A DNA stretch of 32,260 nt from an uncultured bacterium (GTDB taxonomy: Bacteria > Bacillota_I > Bacilli_A > RF39 > UBA660): positions 1 to 32,260 of the forward strand of contig CASDZZ010000013.1 in NCBI GenBank assembly GCA_949285875.1. Reading direction: 5' to 3'. Numbering within the stretch: the stretch's first letter is position 1; each line of letters opens with the position of its first letter. A model generated the notes under the pieces. The model made no database searches. It was not told where the DNA came from and worked only from the letters and a program-made list of their open reading frames with translations. A program made the translations under genes and the position numbers. Below are positions 13,541 to 21,198 of this stretch, in pieces.

Positions 13541-16500
13541 ATGAAAAAAAATAGAATAAAAACGACAAGTGTAAGAGAAATAAAATCATCTTTTAAAAGG
13601 TTTTTGTCATTACTAGTTATGAGTTTACTAGGTGTTGGTGTGTTTGTTGGAATAAGCATGGCAGCGCCTGATATGATGAAGTCATTAGATACTTACTATG
13701 ATGAAGCTAATTATTATGATATTAAACTTATTTCTACTTTAGGTTTAACAGAAGAAGATGTTTTAGCAGTAGGAAAATTAGAAGGGGTAGATAAAGTTGT
13801 TGGAACCTTTTCTAAAGATGTTCTTGTTAAGGAAAAAGATAATGAGTCAGTTGTAAAAGTTCTAGCAATAAATGATAAATTAAATAAGGTTAGTATAGAA
13901 AAAGGTAAAGCTCCTACTAAAGCTAATGAACTAGTAGTTGAAGAAGCTATGCTAAAAAGAAATAATTTAAAAATTGGTGATGAAATTACTTTTTCAAATG
14001 ATGATACGTTTAAGAATGATAAATTTAAAATTGTTGGTACTGTTAAAAGCCCGTTATACATAAGTTCTACAACTACGTATAATAATAGAGGTAATACTAA
14101 CTTAGGAACTGGAAAAATTGATTATTATGCTTATGTTTCTGAAAGTAGCTTTAACATAGATTATTACACAGAACTTTATGTAACAGTTAAAAGAGCTAAA
14201 GAAAAAGAAACTAACTCAGAAGATTATAACGATTTAATTGATAATACGTTAGATGAAATTAAAGAAATCCAAAAAAATAGAGAAGACGTTAGGTATGAAG
14301 AAATTTATAATGAGATAAATGATGAAATAAACAAAGAAGAAGAGGAAGGATTAAATAAATTTCTTTTATATAAAAATGAACTAGACTCTGCTAAAAGTAA
14401 ATTGCAAAATGGTAAATATACGTTAGATCAAACTAAAAAATTATTAGATAATTCTCTTGTTTTATTAGAAAATAACAAAATAAAATTAGATAAAGGAAAA
14501 AATGAGTTAGATTTAGCTAAAGAAAAATTAGATAAAGCTAAAACGGAAATTGACCAGAATATAAATTTATTTAATGAAAAGTTAGAAAATTATAATATTA
14601 CTTTTGATGAATTAGTGATTATTTTAGAAAAGTTAGAAAATAATGAAGTAGCAAAAGAAGATATTATAAAACTAATACCAACTGATGCTGAAAATTATGA
14701 TCAAATAATAATCATAATTGATAAGATATATGAACTTGGTATAGATCAAAAATTAATAGAAATAATTAATAATCCTGAAAAAATTGATGAAATAATAGCG
14801 TCTATCCCTGAAGATTCTCCTTATTATGAAGATATAGTAGAAGGGTTAAACTATGTTAAAGAAAATATTTTAAAGTTAGATGAATTAAAAGAAAAAGTAA
14901 ATTTACTAGTTAAGGCTAAAGAAGATTATGAAGAAAGATTAAATAAATATAATGATTCTCTTAATCAGTATAAAGAAAATTATAAGTTATATGAAACTGC
15001 TTACAATGAATATGACAGCGGAAAGCAAGAGTATTCTAAGGCTCTTGTAACTTATAATAATAATTTAAATTTATATAATAATAATTTAAAAGAATATTAT
15101 GAGAGTAGAAGCTTTTTTGAAACGGAAATTACTAATGCTAAGAAGAAATTAGAAGAAATACCAGAGTCTAAGTGGTATATATATGATAGGCTAGATAATT
15201 CTGAGTATTCTAATTATATAAATGATAGCAACAGTATTGCTAACTTATCTAAAGTATTTCCTAGTATATTTTTTATTGTAGCAGTACTTATTAGTCTTAT
15301 ATCTATGTCTAGAATGGTAGAAGATGATAGAATGCAAATAGGAACTTTAAAATCATTAGGCTTTAGTAATAAACATATAAGACTTAAATATCTTTTATAT
15401 TCGGGTATAGCTACTTTACTAGGCGGAATATTAGGAAGTTTATTAGGATTTTACCTTCTTCCTATGTATATTTGGAATATATATAAGATGTTATTTGATG
15501 TTCCAATATTTGTTATAGATTATGATATTACTTATATAATTATTGGGCTTTTACTAGCGGTAATTTGTATTTGTGGTACTACTTTATTAACGGTAAAAAA
15601 AGTACTTAAAGAAAAGCCTTCGGATTTAATGAGACCTAAGGCGCCTGCTAAAGGCAAAAGGGTTATTTTAGAAAAGATGCCTTTTATTTGGAATAACATT
15701 TCATTTTCTAACAAAGTTACGATAAGAAACCTATTTAGGTATAAAAAAAGAGTATTAATGACTGTTGTTGGTATTTTAGGATGTACTTCTCTTATGCTTG
15801 CTGGTTTTGGTATAAGGGATGCTATTGTAGATATTCCTAAAACCCAATATGGAAGCATATTTAAATTTGATGATATGGCTTACATGAAAGAAAATAAAGA
15901 TATACATAGTATATTTAACGATGAAAGTATAAGCTTGTACTTAGGTACTAAAATGGATACAGGTTTAGCTGGTAAGTATAGTATCAATATATTTGTGCCA
16001 GAAAGTACTGATAATTTAAGTGATATAGTGGAACTTAAAAGTATTGAAAATGGTAAAAAGCTTGAATTAGAAGATAATAAAATTATTATTTCTGATAAAT
16101 TATCACAGCTTACTAAAACTAAAGTTGGAGATAAACTTTTACTTACAGATTCAAATAACGTAAGGCATGAACTAGTAATATCAGGTATTTGTGAAAATTA
16201 CGTTGGTCATTATATTTTTATGAATAAAGAAACCTATGAAAAAAATATAGGTAAGTACGATAATAACGTTGTTTATTATAAAATGAAGGATTTAGACAAA
16301 GAAGAAGAGTTTTCTTCTAAAATAATAGAAGATAAAAACGCTATGAGTGTTATATCTGTTAGTTCTACGATGAAGACGGTAGATGATATGCTCAAATCAT
16401 TAGATAGCGTTGTTGTAATATTAATTTTCTTATCAGCAGCTTTATCATTTGTGGTTTTATATAATTTATCTTATATAAATATAAACGAAAGAAAAAGAGA

Positions 16501-16801
16501 AATTGCAACTCTTAAAGTACTTGGTTTTACCCATAAAGAAGTAGATAATTATATAACCAAAGAAACTATTATATTAACAATTATTGGAATCGTATTAGGA
16601 TTGATGTTTGGAACATATTTAACTGGAGTTATAGTAGATACGGTTGAAATAGAAAGTGTTAGGTTTATAAGAAATATTAATTTAATAAGTTTTATTATAT
16701 CATCTGTTATGACTATATTTTTTACGATAGTTGTAAATGTAATTACTCATTTTACTTTAAAGAAGATAGATATGATAGAATCATTAAAAAGTGTAGAATA
16801 A
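13541..16801 (+). CDS. Large FtsX-like ABC transporter permease with coiled-coil extracellular domain
   Basis: This 1086-residue permease is the partner of the adjacent ATPase. An N-terminal membrane span (about residues 17-42) is followed by a MacB-type periplasmic-core domain. A long Lys/Glu/Asn-rich coiled coil occupies about 255-540, extracellular in this topology. An FtsX core follows (about 560-690, 'MQIGTLKSLGFSNKHI'), then a second span, a second extracellular domain and a final three-helix FtsX core ('EIATLKVLGFTHKEV'). Two FtsX cores with a large coiled-coil loop are typical of Bacillota permeases of this size. It could export a peptide or act in mechanotransduction, as the VstB, YknZ and BceB groups do; the function is not settled by sequence. 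A bidirectional terminator starts at its stop codon. Confidence 0.9.
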   Translation: MKKNRIKTTSVREIKSSFKRFLSLLVMSLLGVGVFVGISMAAPDMMKSLDTYYDEANYYDIKLISTLGLTEEDVLAVGKLEGVDKVVGTFSKDVLVKEKDNESVVKVLAINDKLNKVSIEKGKAPTKANELVVEEAMLKRNNLKIGDEITFSNDDTFKNDKFKIVGTVKSPLYISSTTTYNNRGNTNLGTGKIDYYAYVSESSFNIDYYTELYVTVKRAKEKETNSEDYNDLIDNTLDEIKEIQKNREDVRYEEIYNEINDEINKEEEEGLNKFLLYKNELDSAKSKLQNGKYTLDQTKKLLDNSLVLLENNKIKLDKGKNELDLAKEKLDKAKTEIDQNINLFNEKLENYNITFDELVIILEKLENNEVAKEDIIKLIPTDAENYDQIIIIIDKIYELGIDQKLIEIINNPEKIDEIIASIPEDSPYYEDIVEGLNYVKENILKLDELKEKVNLLVKAKEDYEERLNKYNDSLNQYKENYKLYETAYNEYDSGKQEYSKALVTYNNNLNLYNNNLKEYYESRSFFETEITNAKKKLEEIPESKWYIYDRLDNSEYSNYINDSNSIANLSKVFPSIFFIVAVLISLISMSRMVEDDRMQIGTLKSLGFSNKHIRLKYLLYSGIATLLGGILGSLLGFYLLPMYIWNIYKMLFDVPIFVIDYDITYIIIGLLLAVICICGTTLLTVKKVLKEKPSDLMRPKAPAKGKRVILEKMPFIWNNISFSNKVTIRNLFRYKKRVLMTVVGILGCTSLMLAGFGIRDAIVDIPKTQYGSIFKFDDMAYMKENKDIHSIFNDESISLYLGTKMDTGLAGKYSINIFVPESTDNLSDIVELKSIENGKKLELEDNKIIISDKLSQLTKTKVGDKLLLTDSNNVRHELVISGICENYVGHYIFMNKETYEKNIGKYDNNVVYYKMKDLDKEEEFSSKIIEDKNAMSVISVSSTMKTVDDMLKSLDSVVVILIFLSAALSFVVLYNLSYININERKREIATLKVLGFTHKEVDNYITKETIILTIIGIVLGLMFGTYLTGVIVDTVEIESVRFIRNINLISFIISSVMTIFFTIVVNVITHFTLKKIDMIESLKSVE

Positions 16802-16832
16802 AAACAAAGCTTGTTAATTAGCTTTGTTTTTG
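16801..16832. terminator. Bidirectional terminator between convergent genes
   Basis: AAAACAAAGC and GCTTTGTTTT form 10-bp arms around TTGTTAATTA, with T-runs on both strands. It serves the permease (plus strand) and overlaps the last codons of the kinase-like gene (minus strand). Confidence 0.85.
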
Positions 16833-17582
16833 TTTTAATGAATATTTTGGAAAGTTAGGATATGTTGAATCAGTTTTCCTAATGGCTTTTTTAGCGTCTT
16901 CTAAAAGGATAATATCTTTATCACAATATTTACGTAGTTCTTCTTTAAATTTAGATATAAATAATTTAAAATTAACATCTTTATGATTTAATAAATATTC
17001 GTACATTTCTTTCAATTGAGGTATAGAATTTACGAATGTATTAAAATTACCATCTATTAATAATAAAGTAAGCTCGTGATTAAAAGTACTTATGTTATCT
17101 TCATAAATTTTAACAGTATCATCATCACTTCTAAAGTAATGAATTGTATCTATTGCACCAAATAGATTGCCATCATACATAAAATTGAACATCATATCAA
17201 AGCCTTTTATATTTTTTTCACTAATAGCCTTAGTATCTTTATCAAATTTTTCATAAGCTTTTAAAAGCTTTGTTAAGTTTATTGTAAGAGGCTTAATTGA
17301 AGTAAGATTATAACCATTACATTTTTTCATGATTAAAGCTTCTAATTCCTCATCAACATAAATTATTTTTTTTGTAAAATAATAACTACTACTATCGATA
17401 TCAGAAAATTGCAAAAGTTCTTCTTCGGAATAATCATTCATATCAGCAAATTCATTAAATTGTTTTAACACAAAATCTTTACCTATTTCAAAGATAGTTC
17501 CTTCTGAGCCAAAACCAATTTCTTTTTTTTCGCTCAATAAATTTTTAAAATCGTTATTATTCATTTTAATTACTTTATCCAT
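16818..17582 (-). CDS. Divergent protein-kinase-like protein
   Basis: The first 110 residues of this 254-residue protein look like the N-lobe of a eukaryotic-type kinase or aminoglycoside-phosphotransferase fold. There is a glycine-rich loop 'IGFGSEGTIF', a following 'FVLKQF' with the likely ATP-binding Lys, and a hinge-like 'LEALIMKKCNGYNL'. I cannot find an HRD catalytic loop or a DFG motif in the C-terminal half, which is helical ('NHELTLLLIDGNFNTFV'). It may bind a nucleotide without phosphorylating, or belong to an unusual kinase family. AGAGGGG precedes the ATG. Its promoter is TTGACT-16-TATAAT upstream, divergent from the DUF2975 operon. Confidence 0.55.
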   Translation of the reverse strand: MDKVIKMNNNDFKNLLSEKKEIGFGSEGTIFEIGKDFVLKQFNEFADMNDYSEEELLQFSDIDSSSYYFTKKIIYVDEELEALIMKKCNGYNLTSIKPLTINLTKLLKAYEKFDKDTKAISEKNIKGFDMMFNFMYDGNLFGAIDTIHYFRSDDDTVKIYEDNISTFNHELTLLLIDGNFNTFVNSIPQLKEMYEYLLNHKDVNFKLFISKFKEELRKYCDKDIILLEDAKKAIRKTDSTYPNFPKYSLKQKQS

Positions 17583-17609
17583 TAGAATCCCCTCTTTTTG
17601 TGAGAACCT

Positions 17610-17637
17610 ATTATATCACTAAAAAAGATAAAGTCAA
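17610..17637 (-). promoter_or_regulatory. Promoter of the kinase-like gene
   Basis: On the minus strand TTGACT (17637-17632), a 16-base spacer and TATAAT (17615-17610) lie 28 bp upstream of the start codon. Confidence 0.7.
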
Positions 17638-17661
17638 ATTTGTTATTTTAAACATAAATAA

Positions 17662-17715
17662 ATTATCGATAATCAATAAAAATATATTGACAATGAATAA
17701 ATTATATCATATACT
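17662..17715 (+). promoter_or_regulatory. Promoter and possible operator of the DUF2975-YozG operon
   Basis: TTGACA (17687-17692), 17 bases and TATACT (17710-17715) form a near-consensus promoter. The 12-bp perfect palindrome ATTATCGATAAT (17662-17673) lies just upstream of the -35 box and may bind the HTH protein encoded by the second gene; that assignment is inference. Confidence 0.7.
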
Positions 17716-17734
17716 TTAAGTGAGGTGAGAAATT

Positions 17735-18187
17735 TTGAAAAAAAGTATTATTGCTAAAATTTTATCTATTATTTTATTAATTATTTTATTTGTAGGATTA
17801 ATATCTTTATTTTTTATACCTAATTTTTATGATATTTTTAAAGATAAGAGTATTGATTCCTTTGCTAGTCATTCACTTATATATAAATTATCTTTTTATA
17901 CTTGTTATATAATATGTTTATTTATTGTTTATAGGTTAATAATGTTATTTAATTTAATTTATGAAAAAAGTCCTTTTAGAAAGGAAATAGAAAAATCTCT
18001 TAAAATTATGGCAGTTATGTTTATGATTGTAGCTATAATAGTTTTTATAAAATCTTTATTTATACCTACTTTATTATCTTTTGTTGTTTCTCTTTTATGT
18101 TTTTTAATTTCACTTAGTTTTTATCTTTTAGCAGAAGTAATTAAAGTTGCAATACATTATAAAAACGAAGTGGATTTGACGGTGTAG
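17735..18187 (+). CDS. DUF2975 family membrane protein
   Basis: This 150-residue protein has four hydrophobic spans: about 8-28, 48-70, 85-105 and 110-135. The 'YEKSPFRKEIEKSLKIMA' loop is typical of DUF2975 proteins. The start is TTG at 17735 with GAGGTG seven bases upstream. The stop lies 8 bp before a YozG-like HTH gene; DUF2975 plus a small Cro/C1 regulator is a very common pair in Bacillota. Its biochemical role is not known. It may sense a membrane signal for the regulator. Confidence 0.85.
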   Translation: MKKSIIAKILSIILLIILFVGLISLFFIPNFYDIFKDKSIDSFASHSLIYKLSFYTCYIICLFIVYRLIMLFNLIYEKSPFRKEIEKSLKIMAVMFMIVAIIVFIKSLFIPTLLSFVVSLLCFLISLSFYLLAEVIKVAIHYKNEVDLTV

Positions 18188-18195
18188 GTGATTTT

Positions 18196-18399
18196 ATGAT
18201 TATAGTAAATTTAGATGTTATGATGGCTAAAAGAAAAATGTCTTTAAATGAACTTAGTGAAAAAACTGGTATTACTACAACTAACCTATCAATATTAAAA
18301 ACTAATAAAGCAAAAGCTATAAGATTTTCTACTTTAGAAGCAATATGTAAGGCCTTAAATTGTCAGCCAAGTGATATTTTAGAATACAGAGGTGATTAA
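18196..18399 (+). CDS. YozG-like Cro/C1 family HTH regulator
   Basis: This 67-residue XRE-type DNA-binding protein is almost entirely helix-turn-helix: 'MSLNELSEKTGITTTNLSIL' forms helices 2 and 3, and 'FSTLEAICKALNCQPSDIL' is the last half. Its start (ATG with TAGGTGAT) lies just after the DUF2975 gene and its stop nearly touches the next start. It probably autoregulates the operon through the upstream palindrome. Confidence 0.92.
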   Translation: MIIVNLDVMMAKRKMSLNELSEKTGITTTNLSILKTNKAKAIRFSTLEAICKALNCQPSDILEYRGD

Positions 18400-18400
18400 T

Positions 18401-19582
18401 ATGGAAATGAAGTTAAAAAAAGAAAATATTTTAATACCAATCATATCAGCGTTAATAATTGTATTTTTTCATAATTTAGATATAAATTGGTATTTAAAAA
18501 GTATTATTATCCCATTTAGTACTTTAATAATAGGTAATATTATAATGTATAGAAAGTCTCTTTTTATAAACAAAAAAGCATATTTTATGTTAATTCCAAT
18601 AGTACTTATTTTAATTAGTGACCCAATAATTAAAATTGATGGTTCTAATAAATTTTTAAATGTTATTATGTTATTTATACTTATATCCATGTTTTTATTT
18701 TTACTAGTAAATAAAAATTATAGAATAACTTTTAATAACATCCCTTTAATGTTTAAATTATTTCCAGAAAAGTTATTTAGTAACATAAAATATTTAAAAC
18801 CAAATATTACAAAAGAAAGAAATAAAAAGATGATAAATGTCTTGCTTGGTTTGATTATTGGAATTTTAATATCATTTTTAATTTTAATGTTACTTACTAG
18901 TGCAGATGATTATTTTGATGCTTTTTTAAATAAGTTTTCTTTATCAGTAGGTTTAGATGCTAGTAATATCATTTCATTTGTAATTTGGTTTGTTATATTA
19001 TTTAGCATATCTTTAAATGTTTATAAAAATAAAGACATAAAAATGAGAGATGAACATTTTAAGAAAATGGATTCTACCTTTGTAATTACCGTATTATCAG
19101 TTATTAATTTTGTTTTTGTATTATTTTTAATTTCAGAAATATCAAAATTATGTGGTAATTTTTTACAATTACCTAAGGGTTATATATATTCTAGTTATGC
19201 AAGAGAAGGATTCTTTCAGCTACTATTTGTAACTATGATAAACTTTTCTATTATTTCATTTTTGATTTATAAAACAAAAAGTGTTAAAGAAAATAAAACG
19301 GTAAGAAATTTAATATTTTTACTAATAGCTTTTTCTATTCTTTTGATATTTAATTCTTATTACCGAATGTATTTATACATAGATAAATTTGGTTTTACTA
19401 TTTTAAGATTACAAGTAATTTTATTTTTAGCGATGGAAATAGTTTTATTTGGGATTTTAACGACAAAAATATTAAGTAAGATAAAACTTGATGGCATAAT
19501 AATACTTTCTGTTATGACTTTCTTTTATATAGTAAATTTATATTTATGTAACGATTGGTTTGTTAAATTAATCAGTGGTTAA
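18401..19582 (+). CDS. DUF4173/DUF4153-like polytopic membrane protein
   Basis: This 393-residue membrane protein has about ten hydrophobic spans. The central segments 'SADDYFDAF', 'YSSYAREGFFQLLFVTMINF' and 'YYRMYLYIDKFGFTILRLQV' match the DUF4173 family as I know it. The start is ATG at 18401 with GGTGATTA directly upstream; the longer frame from 18392 would overlap the HTH gene. It is the third gene of the DUF2975-YozG operon, an arrangement seen elsewhere in Bacillota. Function is unknown; transport or envelope sensing is a guess. Confidence 0.8.
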   Translation: MEMKLKKENILIPIISALIIVFFHNLDINWYLKSIIIPFSTLIIGNIIMYRKSLFINKKAYFMLIPIVLILISDPIIKIDGSNKFLNVIMLFILISMFLFLLVNKNYRITFNNIPLMFKLFPEKLFSNIKYLKPNITKERNKKMINVLLGLIIGILISFLILMLLTSADDYFDAFLNKFSLSVGLDASNIISFVIWFVILFSISLNVYKNKDIKMRDEHFKKMDSTFVITVLSVINFVFVLFLISEISKLCGNFLQLPKGYIYSSYAREGFFQLLFVTMINFSIISFLIYKTKSVKENKTVRNLIFLLIAFSILLIFNSYYRMYLYIDKFGFTILRLQVILFLAMEIVLFGILTTKILSKIKLDGIIILSVMTFFYIVNLYLCNDWFVKLISG

Positions 19583-19587
19583 ACGAT

Positions 19588-20034
19588 ATGAAAAAAATAA
19601 TAAAAGCATTTATAATTTTTGTGTTGATTATTATATTATTTGTTTTATTTATTACTCTTTATTCAAGTATTATGGTGAATATAAATAGTAAAATATTAAA
19701 AGGATATTATAAATCAGAGGAATATTGGGATAAAAATAGTTTTAGAGATTATTTAGATTACTGTAAATATTTTTATAAAGATGATTCTAAATTTAAAACT
19801 AATGATTATTATCATAGAGTAACAAAAGATGATATAGAAAAGATTTACAATCATTTTAAAGAAATAGAAAGATGGATGAAAATTCAAAATAGATTAAATG
19901 AATATGATTTTGATTACGCTAAAATTTCTGTTGGAGATTATTACTATTTAGATGGTGGAAGTTATGATAATTACACAATATATTTTTTTGATGTAGAAAG
20001 TAAAGTGTTATACTATGCTCATATTAATACGTAG
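19588..20034 (+). CDS. Single-TM protein of unknown function
   Basis: This 148-residue protein has an N-terminal membrane anchor (about residues 4-30) and a hydrophilic domain facing outside, rich in Tyr, Asp and Lys. The domain includes 'FKEIERWMKIQNRLNEYDFD' and a beta-rich end 'GDYYYLDGGSYDNYTIYFFD'. It starts 5 bp after the DUF4173 gene with only a weak ribosome binding site (AAACGAT), so it is probably translationally coupled. I recognise no family. It and the next, frameshifted gene both pair membrane segments with a small exterior domain. Confidence 0.65.
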   Translation: MKKIIKAFIIFVLIIILFVLFITLYSSIMVNINSKILKGYYKSEEYWDKNSFRDYLDYCKYFYKDDSKFKTNDYYHRVTKDDIEKIYNHFKEIERWMKIQNRLNEYDFDYAKISVGDYYYLDGGSYDNYTIYFFDVESKVLYYAHINT

Positions 20035-20049
20035 TTTAAAGGTGAAGGT

Positions 20050-20669
20050 ATGAAAAGATTAATTAGTTATTATTATGTACTTTTAGAATTAATATTATTT
20101 ATTTTTTTATGTTTTGAGTTAGATTCTTTTTATTTTAAAGGGATTTTATATCACATTATAATGTTATCATTTATATTTTTAAGTTTATTCATTATTATTA
20201 AATATAATAAAACACTTAAATTTAAGAAACTATTTTATGCAAGTTCAATATTATATTTTGCTTTAATTAATAATGCATATTTATTTATATTATTACTTTT
20301 AACATTTTTTATAATACTAGTATTAAATTATAAAAATAAATTTATATGTTATTATTTTTCTGCTGTGTCTTTTATTAGCTATCTATTTTTCCTATTACTA
20401 TATTCTTTTTCTTAAATAGGTTTAGTAGCATTGTATTTAATGATAATAATATCAGAAACATAATGTATGAAGATTCTTATTATAAATGCGGTAAATACGA
20501 GATTTTCTATTATTCAGGCGGGGCAATGGATAGTATGCATTTTGCTGTTTTAGAAAGACATCAATATATAAAAATAGGAAATATTTTAGAAGTAGGTTAT
20601 GATAAACAAGTTGGAGATACTAAAGAAGATTACAATAAAATAAAACAAAATAATAAATGTAGAAAGTAG
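20050..20669 (+). pseudogene. Membrane protein with C-terminal exterior domain, frameshifted
   Basis: Two reading frames make one gene. The first (20050-20415) encodes four hydrophobic spans and ends '...FFLLLYSFS'. The second frame is open across that stop and encodes Phe-Leu-Asn-Arg-Phe-Ser-Ser-Ile-Val-Phe-Asn-Asp and then a soluble domain to 20669 ('YYKCGKYEIFYYSGG', 'HFAVLERHQYIKIGN'). Restoring one T in the run at 20406-20410 joins them into a protein of about 206 residues. AAAGGTGAAGG precedes the ATG at 20050. The break may be a real mutation, slippage-based phase variation or a sequencing error. Function is unknown; it is the last gene of the DUF2975 operon. Confidence 0.7.
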
Positions 20670-20725
20670 AATACATTAAAATTATTTATAACAATTTATT
20701 AATTAAAGTTTTACTTTTGATTTAG

Positions 20726-20767
20726 AAAAAAGATATAAACCATTAAACTAGTTTATATCTTTTTTGT
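20726..20767. terminator. Bidirectional terminator
   Basis: Fifteen-base arms, AAAAAAGATATAAAC and GTTTATATCTTTTTT, pair around CATTAAACTA. This separates the membrane operon (plus strand) from the zinc-ribbon gene (minus strand), whose last codons it overlaps. Confidence 0.85.
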
Positions 20768-21173
20768 CTTTTAATATTTCATACATTTCTTCTTTATTTA
20801 ATAACCCATTTTTATATTTTTCAATACTTTTCATTATTTTTTTTGCTTTTTTAATTTTAAAGATAGATGCAAAAAAGCATGTTATACTAACGATTAATAA
20901 TAGGAATCCAAGTGATAGGGTAAAAGTGTCTTTAGAACCATTAAACGACAGGATCGCAAAGAAAAATATTACAAAAGATACAATTAATACCATAATGGAA
21001 GTCATCGATTCTTGGTACCAATAATCATATTCACTTTCTATTAATTTTTCTTTATCTTTTTTTATAATTTTTTTCATTTCATCTAAAGCATTTTCTATTA
21101 TTAATCTTTCTCCACAAAATTCACATCTAATGTTTGAATTGTCATTATCTTTTTTACACTTAGGACATATCAT
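20748..21173 (-). CDS. Zinc-ribbon membrane protein
   Basis: This 141-residue protein starts with a zinc ribbon (CPKC about 13 residues before CEFCG). A charged helix follows, then two hydrophobic spans (about 60-80 and 88-108) and a Lys-rich cytoplasmic tail. Such proteins are common in AT-rich Bacillota and have no established function. I placed the start at the ATG at 21173 because GGGTGAT lies just before it; an alternative start is three codons upstream. It is followed by a terminator and probably forms an operon with the upstream DUF2207 gene, 26 bp away on the same strand. Confidence 0.75.
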   Translation of the reverse strand: MICPKCKKDNDNSNIRCEFCGERLIIENALDEMKKIIKKDKEKLIESEYDYWYQESMTSIMVLIVSFVIFFFAILSFNGSKDTFTLSLGFLLLIVSITCFFASIFKIKKAKKIMKSIEKYKNGLLNKEEMYEILKDKKDIN

Positions 21174-21198
21174 ATTAATCACCCTTTCATAGAATTAT

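Noticed and set aside
13714-14061. Minus-strand reading frame inside the ABC permease
   Set aside because: It lies wholly within a clearly coding permease on the other strand, has no ribosome binding site and has no recognisable domain.
20463-20669. Independent 68-residue gene
   Set aside because: Its frame is open upstream into the end of the preceding gene and it has no ribosome binding site; it is better read as the second half of a frameshifted gene.
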